This document shows positions 8,901-15,767 of a stretch of DNA of 16,685 nucleotides, one piece after another. Source of the stretch: a bacterium (GTDB taxonomy: Bacteria; Hydrogenedentota; Hydrogenedentia; Hydrogenedentiales; SLHB01); the NCBI GenBank assembly GCA_024231375.1, contig JAAEQP010000997.1:1-16685 (forward strand), written 5' to 3'. The notes under the pieces are model-generated. The model was not told where the DNA came from, ran no database searches, and saw only the letters and a list, made by a program, of their open reading frames with translations. A program made the position numbers and the translations under genes. Each line of letters opens with the position of its first letter. Position 1 is the first letter of the stretch.

Positions 8901-9325
8901 CGCTTGCCCCGCTTGGTCACGGCCACATGGCGCCACGAACCGTTTGCGACAACCCTGTCGGACGTCATCACACCGACCCAGCCAATGTCGAAACAGAGCT
9001 TCCGTTCGCGAATGAAGAAGCTCTTGCCCTGCCTCACCCAGTTGCTGCTCGGAAGGGTCTTGGCGAAAATCGTCCCGTCCTTCTTGGTACGAATCCAAGC
9101 CGAAAGGGTGAAGTCCGTGCGTCCCAGGTCCGGCACCGGTTCAGCGGCGTCCGTGCGACGCGCTACCGCGGTCAACGCCGACGCCAGGGTCTCGTGCCAC
9201 GTGTCTCCCTTCACATACACGGCATCCATGTCGATACTGGCCGGGGAGGCCGCAGCGTTCGAAACAGGCGACGCCGCGATCAGAAGGGAAAGAAGAATGC
9301 CTCGGATGATACAAGTTGGTTTCAT
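5945..9325 (-). CDS. Secreted LamG/beta-propeller protein with two C-type haem motifs (HzsA-related)
   Basis: This 1126-residue exported protein has a signal peptide (K2, R8, hydrophobic 9-18, likely cleavage near 24-26). Residues 65-210 form a LamG/concanavalin-like domain (FTLSAWIRT, WRHVAVTKRGKRFRFYVDG, GDLDELRVYDRAL). A charged helical stretch covers 280-425. From about 430 a PD40/TolB-like beta-propeller follows (YDLSFDATRVVFDY, LPDGGICFVSTR, MNDGRILYTRWEYVD). Residues 800-950 resemble the module seen in hydrazine-synthase-alpha-related proteins and end in CIGCH (943-947). A second motif, CVRCH (995-999), begins a cytochrome-like C-terminal domain (HYATDIQPILDRHCVRCHG ... MDLSG). Two covalently attached haems in the envelope are therefore likely. 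The start at 9325 has AAGGA 11 nt upstream and the cleanest signal peptide; ATG at 9382 is an alternative. It lies third in the operon, between the lyase-like propeller and the GH2-like gene. Haem attachment is well supported; function is unknown, and hydrazine synthesis is not implied. Confidence 0.8.
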   Translation of the reverse strand: MKPTCIIRGILLSLLIAASPVSNAAASPASIDMDAVYVKGDTWHETLASALTAVARRTDAAEPVPDLGRTDFTLSAWIRTKKDGTIFAKTLPSSNWVRQGKSFFIRERKLCFDIGWVGVMTSDRVVANGSWRHVAVTKRGKRFRFYVDGEQDVSGELDAQADVPGSVAKIGFTSLNFPKMSGFRGDLDELRVYDRALRPSEINVLYETPDSGATEGLAVHWRFEEDVADACAPERVMVVKNLGFAKGKVGKALHLDGSGCVLSGADVGDLVWARTRQDFTDPQSQREMAWEEEDGIWDEAWEPGDWAELATRYAQASHRVADLSSQANGMAEEVSDTAECAAVRSLYLRSRRHAALFAELGLERLESVRRASTFLDTPAHRICVEQLDALEATAAQWKKQSFSEETTEEWRDALGRIERDALLAHNPLMAFDRLIFVRRPTYQSTHYYTDYIDGCVHYGGNVCVLSLEDGTVTDLVPELDGGIFGRYDLSFDATRVVFDYKASPKEGFRLYEVGIDGTGLRQITFPPDDEQARIEKYNNSHLGGTGRIYYHQTDDMHPCYLPDGGICFVSTRCERGILCDSPDILTTTALYKVDKDGGNMTLLSQTPVSEEVPSIMNDGRILYTRWEYVDKGGSAVKCLWAMRPDGTGTVEIFGNDHAFPSFYNGRAVPGHNNLVTCIGGPHMPLGVGTVLRLDINRPIRTRAPMTYLTPEIDIQSEWGYRHRIDGEWKEVKGGPLFDDPFPLSDAFFLVSYNRDKPVHHVSAYDLYLLDEFGNRVCIYDDADMSCWQPMPLRPRRKPPVLPSVLPAPEADETEQWAEVVMSDVYAGLDGATLTAYGEHGPQEGVPRGAVKYIRVMETVARPWKARRFWDGDAHGQQHSVISLWTHTHAKVLHGVVPVEEDGSARFLVPPEKNIFFQALDENYMEIQRMRTFVEFKPGESRSCIGCHEPRAWAPANVPVSAMGRPAVVPMPQPGDTGPRPIHYATDIQPILDRHCVRCHGGEKPKAGMDLSGELTGLFCRSYENLINRGLLKTVGEIKSKMGAVDDTPPYTWGSHASELIAVLRKGHNDTKLSEEEFVRLVTWVDANAPYYGSYFGRKNLKYKDHPQFRPVPTVASASGVAPECVE

Positions 9326-9389
9326 GATGGTCAGAATCCTTACGGCCAGCCCACTCTGGAGAAACACGGTCGGCGTGCGCATCCTATCG

Positions 9390-10643
9390 TCACTGTTCCT
9401 GCGATTCGGATCGCAGCTCAAACACGAACGTCTGCCGGGTGTTGTCCTTGCCCAGTCCGGGTACCGCAATCGCCCGTCCGTCCCGACGCCAACACGGCGC
9501 ACCGTCGATGCGCAGGTCGCCGGATAGCCATGGCCCAATGTCCATCGGCGGCAGAGCAAAGTATGCCCCTGTTTCGACGTTCACGACCGTGTAGCGGTTT
9601 TCCCTGGCTTTCTTGTTCTTGTATCCATTCACGATCCATTGTTCGTCCGGCGACAGCGCAACATCCCCGCCCGGTTGGGGCAGAATCTCGGCATTGCCGA
9701 TGCGGCCGACCACGTGCTGGGTGGCCACGTCGTAGATCACCTGTCGATCCTCCTCGCGGCCAATCAACCGACCGCCGGGCGCCCATTCCGGGTGTCCGCC
9801 GATGTGCTGGTCGTGCATGCGCAGCCCACTGCCGTCGATTCGGATGGAAAACGGCGTGTCGATGCGATGCGGCCGTGGCGAGGACCGGTCGAACCATTTC
9901 CACGCCCCGCGCGCGAAGAAGTACACCTGGTCGTCTTCACGGCTGACCAGCGAGTGATTGATGAACAGTTCCGTACCGGCATCGACACGCGGCAATCGTT
10001 CCGCCATCTGCGCGTAGGACACCAGCAACGACTTCTCGCCAGTGGCTACGTCGATCTTGAAGATACCGTCGTCGGTAGGCGATTCGACGCCGACCGTCCA
10101 GTCGTAGGCCTCGGGATATCCCGTCACCGGACGCAACCGCGCCAACCGCCCGTAGTTGATGCCCAGGAAGAAGCCGCCCTGCTGGGCCACGCCGCTGTTG
10201 CCAATCGACACGCCGTCGAAGCGGTACTCCCGAATCCGCTTGCGTTGCTCGATGTCGTACAGGACGCAGAACACCTGATTGGTCTTCCCGTCCCGGTCAT
10301 TGAAGAAGAACTGCGTCTCCGGCTTCTCCGGATTCCAATACAACATGGTCCCTTGTTGCGGGTTCCATGCGCGCGATTCCTCCACCTTCTCAACGGCGTA
10401 TCCGTTGTGCGTGTCCAACAGCACCACGTCCGCCGCCTCGTTGGGCGCGGGGAGATGGTCCTGGAACGTGGTCCGCAGCATGACCATGTACCGTCCGCCG
10501 GCATTCCACGGCGTGTTGCCCACGTGCCCGATGTATCCGTAGAAATGGTGGGATGGCCCCTGCGTCACCTGCCGCACGTCGCACGTAAACGGCGCTTCAT
10601 CGGAAGCACCGAATGTCAGCAGGAGCACGACTGAGAGAGCCAT
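9390..10643 (-). CDS. Exported TolB/oligogalacturonate-lyase-like beta-propeller protein
   Basis: This 417-residue protein is a beta-propeller related in motif order to PL22 oligogalacturonate lyases and TolB-type PD40 proteins. PL22 enzymes cleave unsaturated pectin fragments using a metal held by His and Gln residues. Here the matching positions look like INH (H230, in ELFINHSLVSREDDQVYFF) followed by DQHIGGHPEW (Q279, H280, H284), so the metal site may be retained. Propeller signatures include NAGGRYMVMLRT, DGIFKIDVATG and SPDEQWIVNG. The N-terminus MALSVVLLLTFGASDEAP looks like a short export signal without a basic residue, so export is less certain than for its neighbours. AAGGAG lies 6 nt before ATG 10643; a GTG at 10646, overlapping the previous stop by one base, is an alternative. 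It is second in the operon, 64 nt before the next gene. Whether it is a lyase, a binding protein or structural is undetermined. Confidence 0.75.
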   Translation of the reverse strand: MALSVVLLLTFGASDEAPFTCDVRQVTQGPSHHFYGYIGHVGNTPWNAGGRYMVMLRTTFQDHLPAPNEAADVVLLDTHNGYAVEKVEESRAWNPQQGTMLYWNPEKPETQFFFNDRDGKTNQVFCVLYDIEQRKRIREYRFDGVSIGNSGVAQQGGFFLGINYGRLARLRPVTGYPEAYDWTVGVESPTDDGIFKIDVATGEKSLLVSYAQMAERLPRVDAGTELFINHSLVSREDDQVYFFARGAWKWFDRSSPRPHRIDTPFSIRIDGSGLRMHDQHIGGHPEWAPGGRLIGREEDRQVIYDVATQHVVGRIGNAEILPQPGGDVALSPDEQWIVNGYKNKKARENRYTVVNVETGAYFALPPMDIGPWLSGDLRIDGAPCWRRDGRAIAVPGLGKDNTRQTFVFELRSESQEQ

Positions 10644-10657
10644 CACTATCTCCTTCC
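10641..10657 (-). promoter_or_regulatory. Translational-coupling junction of two operon genes
   Basis: On the minus strand GGAAGGAG (10650-10657) lies within the last codons of the HEAT-tailed gene, followed by its TAG stop (10648-10646) and then a GTG at 10646 and an ATG at 10643. The 6-nt spacing favours the ATG; only 2 nt separate the genes in that case. This layout indicates coupled translation. Confidence 0.7.
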
Positions 10658-13600
10658 CGCAGCCTCCAGGAGCGCCAGGCGCGTCGACCGTTCCGGATAC
10701 CCTTCGGCCAATGTACGGGCGGCATCAAGGGCGTCGGCGTCGCCGATGCGTCCAAGCGCGACCGCCGCGGCATGACGCGTATCGACGGCATTCTCCAGAT
10801 CTTCCACAATACCCAGCAGCACGGGCGCCCCTCGCGCGTCGCCGATTCGGCCCAGGGCCCATGCCGTCGCCGCGCGCCAACACGGGGTCAACCCGTTGTG
10901 CAGGAACAGGACGCCCGGTCCAAGCGGATCGGGACGGCCCGATGCTGCCTCCGGTGGTGCAGCCTCCAGTACCGCCACAAGCGTCTCCACCGACGCAGCA
11001 CTCCCCAGGTTGCCCAGCGTCCGCGCCAGGTAGAAAGACACCCAATTCTCCACCGGCAAAGCCAGAACCACCGGGATGCCCGTATCGAACACGCGCGGAA
11101 TGCCCGAGTCCTTCACGCAATACCGCATGAGGGCCGCCTCCACCCGCGGCGCATACGCCGGGTCGTGGCACACCATCGAGAGAATCTGGGCCGCCCGGTT
11201 CTCAGGCCCGGGATGTCCACCCCAGCACCGGATTACCGTGCGAAGGGCCTTATCGATCTCGGGAGTCGCCACCGCGTCCGCGTCGCCCAGCAGTGCCAGA
11301 CACGTTTCGACCACCGCCGTCCCCGAAGCCTGACGACGCAACACGCGGCCCACAAGGGTTTCGTAGTCGTCGTTGGGCAGAAACAGGGCCCGGTCCGGAT
11401 CGACCGGCACGGATCGGATGATGTGCGGCACAATGGCGTCCGCCCGGGTCGATCCCGAAGCGTCCAGGGCTTCCAGGATGAAGTAGTGAATCGGCGACGA
11501 ATGGCACGACATCAACGCCGGATGGTCCCCGTACCAGTAGGTGTACTTCGGGTAATCCTTCAATTGAGCGAAGGTGTCAATCATTGCGGTCTCCGCCGCG
11601 TCCGTGCCGATCCGGCCCAAGGCCTCGACAGCGGCTTCCGCAAGGAAGAGATTCCCCGTGTTCGGATTGCTGTGCGCGATCAGCACCTCGGACAGCAAAG
11701 GCACAGCCGCCGCGTCTTCGAGGTACCCAATGGCGCGCGTCGCGGCTTGAATTGTTCTCGGATTCACCGCAGCCAGCGCATTGAACCGTGCGTTATCGCC
11801 CTGGCGCCCTGCCTTCCGCCAGGCCGGATGGGGATTGTTGCCCTGTTCGTTCGCCACGTATTGGCGCAACGCCTCCTTCGCGGCCGCCCCGCCCGTGTGC
11901 CCCAGCGCCACCGCCGCGCGTCGCGCCACGTCGCGGTCGCCACCTGCGAGCCGCCTCGTCAGTTCCTTCTCAATCGCGCCCCACGAGGTGCCCGCAAACC
12001 AGGCCTTCCACGATTTCTCCCCCTCTGCTCGCGCGGCTTCCCCGGCAAAGGGATTGAACGGTTCGTAATGGCCCGTGAGATTCTCCAATGCCAGCGCCGC
12101 GCCCAGCGCCACCAGCGGATCGTCGTCCGAAAGGGCCCCGAAAAGGGGCCGCACCGACTTGCGCGTTCCACATGTCGCCAGCGCCACGGCGGCGGCCACG
12201 CGGGCCTCCCGGTCAGCGCCATCGAGACTCTTGGCCAACGCCGACGCCGCCTTCGGGTCGCGGAAGATGGCAAGACGCTGAGCCGCCGACACCCTCAGGG
12301 CCGCGTCCTTCGCGCGCAGTTGCGCGATCAGGGAATCCACCTCGTCTTCACCCGTGGCAAGTGGGTCGGCCGTGTCGCTGTGCCGGTTGATACCGGCGAC
12401 TTCGCGGAATCGGTCGAACTGCAACTCCATCAACCCCGTGACCGCCGGATTGTTGCCTCGGAACCGGTGCGGGCGGCCGTCGCCCACCAGCCGCAACGGT
12501 GAAGCCGACAACGCCATGGCCAGACCCGCATCCGCAATCGGCGCGGCTTGTCGCGGTTGATGGCAGCCCACGCAACTCCGCCGTTCGCCGGGACGGACGT
12601 AGATCCACGACATCTCGTTCAGTTCGGAACGACCTTCCGCATCCACAGCCTGAAACGCCAGCGGCGTGTCGGCAGGCACTTCGACACAGAACGACCCGTC
12701 CGGCGCAAGCGGCACCGTTCCCAGTTCAATGGTCTCGTTGCCCGCATGGACCAGGTACGAATGGGACGACCGCGTGGTCAACCCTTTGCCCGCCAATACA
12801 CGAATCGCGCGAACATGGTTCCATCCTGCCGTGGTGTTCTTCGTAAACCGGGCGTTCTGACAGAACAACACCCCCGTGGCTTTCTCCGAGTCGTCGTCGG
12901 GAGCCCGCATCTGCTGAGGCCGCACGGGGGGCCGGACGCGCGCGGTTAGAGACACCGGCGAATGCAGCGGCGATTCCGCATCGTACACCTCGGTCAGGGC
13001 CGGCGGCTGTGACTCCGGGTCAAGCACGCAGATCTGCTCATAGCTCAGGTCAGAAACCTGTTTCTTCGCGTCGCCTTCGCCGATCTCCACCATGACGCGC
13101 CGCGCCACCGTACAAAGCAGCCGACCGTCCGGCAGCGCCGCCACGTCGCCCGCCTCCAAGGAAAAGTGCCGAAGGTCCTTCTGCGCGTGTCCCATGCGTC
13201 CCACCGTGATACCGGGGCTCGACACGTACGCCACACGCCCGTCCGGCATGGGCGCCGGGCTGCCGCAATTGTAGGCGCGCAGGCGGTTGCCGTATTCAGG
13301 GCCGTTGTCCAGTCCAAATTCCGTGTAGCCGCGCGTGCCATCCGGGAACGTGGCGTGAAGCAGCGTCTCCACCTTGCCACGATCAAAAAAGTTGTCGCTA
13401 CGAATGAACAGAATCCGCCCGTCGGCCAGCACTTCCGGTTCGTTGTCGAAAATGATGGTGCTCGTGATGATGTGAATGTCCGTGCCGTCCGCATTCATCA
13501 CGAAGAGCGCGCGCGACGGCGGACTGTGATACTCCTCGAACGTCCCCACGCGCGTCGATACGAACACGATGCGTCCGTCGGGCAGTTCGGCCGGTTCAAT

Positions 13601-14680
13601 GTCGAAAAAGGGTCCGTCGGTCAACTGCTCAGGCTCGCCGCCCTCCGCCGATATCCGGTACAGATGGAAGAACCCCTCGCCCTCGCGCGCCATGCAGAAG
13701 TAGATCGACTTCCCGTCGAAGGACACGCTCGGCGAACCCACCGCCCCCTTGCCCGCATCGACCAGCACACGGGGTTCCACGCCTTGCCCCGTAGGATCCA
13801 CGCGCATCAGCGTGTGCCCCACTTTCATGGGCGCGGGAAGGTCGTGCTCCGGATACATGCGCGCCTTGCGCGGATTGAAGATCGTCACGGTCAGACTGTC
13901 ATAGGCCGAACGCCCCGTCGTCGCGCGGGGCCGGTACAGACTGCAATCGTCTCCCACAAACACCACCGCGCCCGGCCAAACGAAGCTATCGGATGGCGCC
14001 TCGATGCCTTTGATTCGTCTGGATTCCGTGTGTGCAATCTTCACGGCGGCTTCCCGCACCTTGCCCACCGGGGCGCCACCGGGTTCCGCCTCCTTCGGGA
14101 CCGCCACCTTGCCCCAGGCTCCTCCGCCGTAAGCAGCCAACACCTCGGCCTTGGTCCATTTCTGGTCGTCGAACTCCGGTTGCTCCCAGTTCGCAGCGCC
14201 CGCGTCCGTGGTCTTCCAGGTCTCGTCCGATACCAAAACGATTCGTTGCCCGTCTTCCAACTCGGCCACGAACTTCACCAACAGTCCCGACGGACCCGGA
14301 AGCGTGTTGATCGCTTCCACGGCCAACACGATCCGCCCCGGAGACAGCATCCCCGACAGATCGAATCGCTTCGGAAAGTGCCAGGCCGAGTTGTCCGCCC
14401 TGCTTTCACCCACGGGCCGCCCGTTGATGTGGATCACGAATAGGTTGTCACACGTGATGACGATCTCGGCCGATTTCAGCGCGGGACTCTCCGGCAGCGA
14501 TACGTCCGTCCGGAAGTACCGGGCACTGGCATGGTACGCACCTGGGGCTTCACCCGGAGTCGGCGCATGCCAGATCCACGACGCGCCGTCGAATCCCATC
14601 TCCGCCTGTTGCGCCGACGAAGAGACACCCGCCAACAGCACCAAACCCGCGAGCACGCAGCATCTGAATCCGGTCTTCAT
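10646..14680 (-). CDS. Secreted HzsA-related propeller protein with one CxxCH and a HEAT-repeat tail
   Basis: This 1344-residue exported protein has a signal peptide (K2, R6, hydrophobic 8-19, likely cleavage after SSA at 23). Residues 30-185 resemble a galactose-binding-like jelly-roll of the rhamnosidase N-terminal type (ASWIWHAP, CDNLFVIHINGRPVGES, ETWKTT). Residues 300-560 form a PD40/TolB-like propeller (SFDGKSIYFCMARE, LPDGRIVFVSTR, LADGRILFIRSD). Residues 580-710 share a module with the next-but-one gene, ending in PGERRSCVGCHQPR with CVGCH at 703-707. From about 780 to the end there are HEAT/PBS-type helical repeats (AAVALATCGT, RRAAVALGHTGG, AEAAVEALGRIG, ATAWALGRIGDA, AAAVALGRIGDA). 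Unlike its paralogue it has no second CxxCH, so the C-terminal cytochrome domain seems replaced by HEAT repeats. AGAAGGA (14687-14693) is 6 nt before ATG 14680; an adjoining GTG at 14683 is an alternative. It is the first gene of the minus-strand operon. Confidence 0.8.
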   Translation of the reverse strand: MKTGFRCCVLAGLVLLAGVSSSAQQAEMGFDGASWIWHAPTPGEAPGAYHASARYFRTDVSLPESPALKSAEIVITCDNLFVIHINGRPVGESRADNSAWHFPKRFDLSGMLSPGRIVLAVEAINTLPGPSGLLVKFVAELEDGQRIVLVSDETWKTTDAGAANWEQPEFDDQKWTKAEVLAAYGGGAWGKVAVPKEAEPGGAPVGKVREAAVKIAHTESRRIKGIEAPSDSFVWPGAVVFVGDDCSLYRPRATTGRSAYDSLTVTIFNPRKARMYPEHDLPAPMKVGHTLMRVDPTGQGVEPRVLVDAGKGAVGSPSVSFDGKSIYFCMAREGEGFFHLYRISAEGGEPEQLTDGPFFDIEPAELPDGRIVFVSTRVGTFEEYHSPPSRALFVMNADGTDIHIITSTIIFDNEPEVLADGRILFIRSDNFFDRGKVETLLHATFPDGTRGYTEFGLDNGPEYGNRLRAYNCGSPAPMPDGRVAYVSSPGITVGRMGHAQKDLRHFSLEAGDVAALPDGRLLCTVARRVMVEIGEGDAKKQVSDLSYEQICVLDPESQPPALTEVYDAESPLHSPVSLTARVRPPVRPQQMRAPDDDSEKATGVLFCQNARFTKNTTAGWNHVRAIRVLAGKGLTTRSSHSYLVHAGNETIELGTVPLAPDGSFCVEVPADTPLAFQAVDAEGRSELNEMSWIYVRPGERRSCVGCHQPRQAAPIADAGLAMALSASPLRLVGDGRPHRFRGNNPAVTGLMELQFDRFREVAGINRHSDTADPLATGEDEVDSLIAQLRAKDAALRVSAAQRLAIFRDPKAASALAKSLDGADREARVAAAVALATCGTRKSVRPLFGALSDDDPLVALGAALALENLTGHYEPFNPFAGEAARAEGEKSWKAWFAGTSWGAIEKELTRRLAGGDRDVARRAAVALGHTGGAAAKEALRQYVANEQGNNPHPAWRKAGRQGDNARFNALAAVNPRTIQAATRAIGYLEDAAAVPLLSEVLIAHSNPNTGNLFLAEAAVEALGRIGTDAAETAMIDTFAQLKDYPKYTYWYGDHPALMSCHSSPIHYFILEALDASGSTRADAIVPHIIRSVPVDPDRALFLPNDDYETLVGRVLRRQASGTAVVETCLALLGDADAVATPEIDKALRTVIRCWGGHPGPENRAAQILSMVCHDPAYAPRVEAALMRYCVKDSGIPRVFDTGIPVVLALPVENWVSFYLARTLGNLGSAASVETLVAVLEAAPPEAASGRPDPLGPGVLFLHNGLTPCWRAATAWALGRIGDARGAPVLLGIVEDLENAVDTRHAAAVALGRIGDADALDAARTLAEGYPERSTRLALLEAAGRR

Positions 14681-15032
14681 CACGTATCCTTCTGCCTTGG
14701 TTGGTCAAGATACCAGAGAAGCACAGGCATCTCGTTCCCGGCCCTGCGGAAACGCCGAATGGCGTCCCGCGGTCCCTTCCGGCGCCGCCACACCCGATTC
14801 GCCGCGACGCCGGTAACACCATAGCATAGACAGGGAATATGCTCAGAATCGCCCGACAACCCACCCTCACCTTCCCCCGGGTTCGAACTCCCGGATGGTT
14901 GCACCCCAGCCATGATCCTCCAAGCCCAAGGGATGCCTGGACTCTGGTCGTCGAGGCCGGAAATCGGGGACATGTTCAGAGCGCCGTACCCGGCGCGACT
15001 ACGTGTACCCGGTTCCGGAACGGCTTGGAGGT

Positions 15033-15047
15033 CGGGAACATTTCCCG
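15033..15047. promoter_or_regulatory. Operator-like palindrome upstream of the corrinoid operon
   Basis: CGGGAA and TTCCCG are a perfect 6-bp inverted repeat around a 3-nt centre. It lies about 20 bp upstream of the candidate -35 hexamer of the corrinoid gene, a typical spot for a transcription-factor site. No regulator gene is present in the window to match it. Confidence 0.35.
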
Positions 15048-15066
15048 CAAACCAGGAGAGATTCCC

Positions 15067-15096
15067 TTGCGCGCGGGCCCGTTGAGGATGCATAAT
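15067..15096 (+). promoter_or_regulatory. Candidate sigma-70-type promoter for the corrinoid operon
   Basis: TTGCGC (15067-15072) and CATAAT (15091-15096) are separated by 18 nt. The predicted start near 15103 would give a leader of roughly 38 nt before ATG 15141. This is a consensus match by eye only. Confidence 0.35.
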
Positions 15097-15140
15097 GTGG
15101 ATACTGAGTTCGTCGCAGTACGAGCCGAAGGGATAAGACA

Positions 15141-15767
15141 ATGAAGCAGTTGGTCGATCGGTTCGAGAGGGCTCTTCTCACGCTGGACAGGTTGGCGATC
15201 GCGAAGCTTTTCGCCGAAGGCAGTGAAATGTCTGGACCTCTAGAGGTTGTCGAGAATCTAGTGGTCCCTTCCCTGGAGCGTATCGGCTCCGCCTGGGAAG
15301 AAGGCCGGGTGGCCCTGGCTCAAGTCTACATGAGCGGTCGCGTCTGCGAGGAGCTGGTGGACGATATCCTCCCCGCGACCAGTCCCGCTCGCACCCGCCA
15401 GCCCAAGACAGCCATCGCTGTGCTCGAAGACCATCATCTACTGGGAAAACGAATCGTCTATTCACTTCTTCGGGCCAGCGGGTTCGAGGTGCTAGACTTC
15501 GGCCAGATAGGAGTGGACGACCTCGTCCACCGGGTCGAGGAGGAGGAGGTCAGAATCCTTCTCATTTCGACGCTGATGCTCCCCTCCGCTCTGCGCGTTG
15601 AAGAGGTCCGAACGCGCTTGGATGGGGAAGACGTCAAGATCATCGTGGGAGGGGCGCCCTTCCGATTCGATGAGCGCCTCTGGCGGGAGGTGGGGGCCGA
15701 TGCCGTTGGGCACTCCGCCTCGGATGCCCCGGGCCTTGTCACGCGAATCGTGGAGGCCATGTCATGA
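15141..15767 (+). CDS. Corrinoid (cobalamin-binding) methyltransferase protein, MtaC/MtbC-like
   Basis: This 208-residue cytoplasmic protein has the two-part architecture of methyltransferase corrinoid proteins: a helical cap domain (about 1-85, with LERIGSAWEEGRVALAQVYMS) and a Rossmann-like B12-binding domain (about 88-208). The cobalt-binding signature D-x-H-x-x-G is intact at D97-H99-G102, within VLEDHHLLGKRI, with H99 as the expected axial ligand. The companion motifs STL (143-145) and GG (170-171) are in place. Such proteins shuttle a methyl group from a substrate-specific methyltransferase to a second methyltransferase. AAGGGA lies 7 nt before the ATG. The stop overlaps the start of the next gene by ATGA, so the pair is translationally coupled. 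The substrate cannot be told; it could be a methoxyl, methylamine or other methyl donor. The fold is assigned with high confidence. Confidence 0.9.
   Translation: MKQLVDRFERALLTLDRLAIAKLFAEGSEMSGPLEVVENLVVPSLERIGSAWEEGRVALAQVYMSGRVCEELVDDILPATSPARTRQPKTAIAVLEDHHLLGKRIVYSLLRASGFEVLDFGQIGVDDLVHRVEEEEVRILLISTLMLPSALRVEEVRTRLDGEDVKIIVGGAPFRFDERLWREVGADAVGHSASDAPGLVTRIVEAMS
15752..15767 (+). promoter_or_regulatory. ATGA translational-coupling junction
   Basis: GGAGG (15752-15756) precedes ATG 15764, which overlaps the TGA (15765-15767) of the corrinoid gene. The arrangement supports production of the two proteins in fixed ratio. Confidence 0.75.

Larger units (their letters stand above)
14681..15140. 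other. Divergent intergenic region with several inverted repeats
   Basis: This 460-nt region separates the minus-strand operon from the plus-strand corrinoid operon. Perfect or near-perfect inverted repeats are present: GCGCCG/CGGCGC at 14981-14996 with a 4-nt loop; the palindrome GTTCCGGAAC at 15012-15021; and CGGGAA-CAT-TTCCCG at 15033-15047. A direct repeat GTACCCGG is at 14986-14993 and 15005-15012. A tRNA T-arm-like inverted repeat is at 14877-14894, without the rest of a tRNA. No B12-box or other riboswitch was recognised, and no credible gene is seen. Confidence 0.5.

Noticed and set aside
10613..12502. A 629-codon plus-strand open frame opposite the HEAT-tailed gene
   Set aside because: It is antisense to a gene with clear domains and signal peptide, is rich in Arg and His without any recognisable motif, and arises from the high GC codon use of the real gene.
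13166..14443. A 425-codon plus-strand open frame opposite the N-terminal half of the HEAT-tailed gene
   Set aside because: Same kind of antisense shadow with Arg/His-rich, motif-free translation.
5945..14680. Anammox hydrazine synthase genes
   Set aside because: The resemblance is limited to shared propeller/haem modules; haem motifs are arranged differently, LamG and HEAT domains are fused, and no beta or gamma subunit gene is present.
14877..14894. A tRNA T-arm-like inverted repeat CCGGG-TTCGAACT-CCCGG
   Set aside because: The loop is 8 nt instead of 7, and no D-arm, anticodon arm or acceptor stem could be placed around it on either strand; at most a tRNA remnant.
14681..15140. A cobalamin riboswitch before the corrinoid gene
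   Set aside because: No B12-box-like sequence was found in the leader, and the candidate promoter leaves a leader far too short for one.
14680..15141. Minus-strand open frames of 153 and 106 codons in the divergent intergenic region
   Set aside because: No motif or supporting ribosome-binding site, and one extends into the start of the adjacent gene in another frame.
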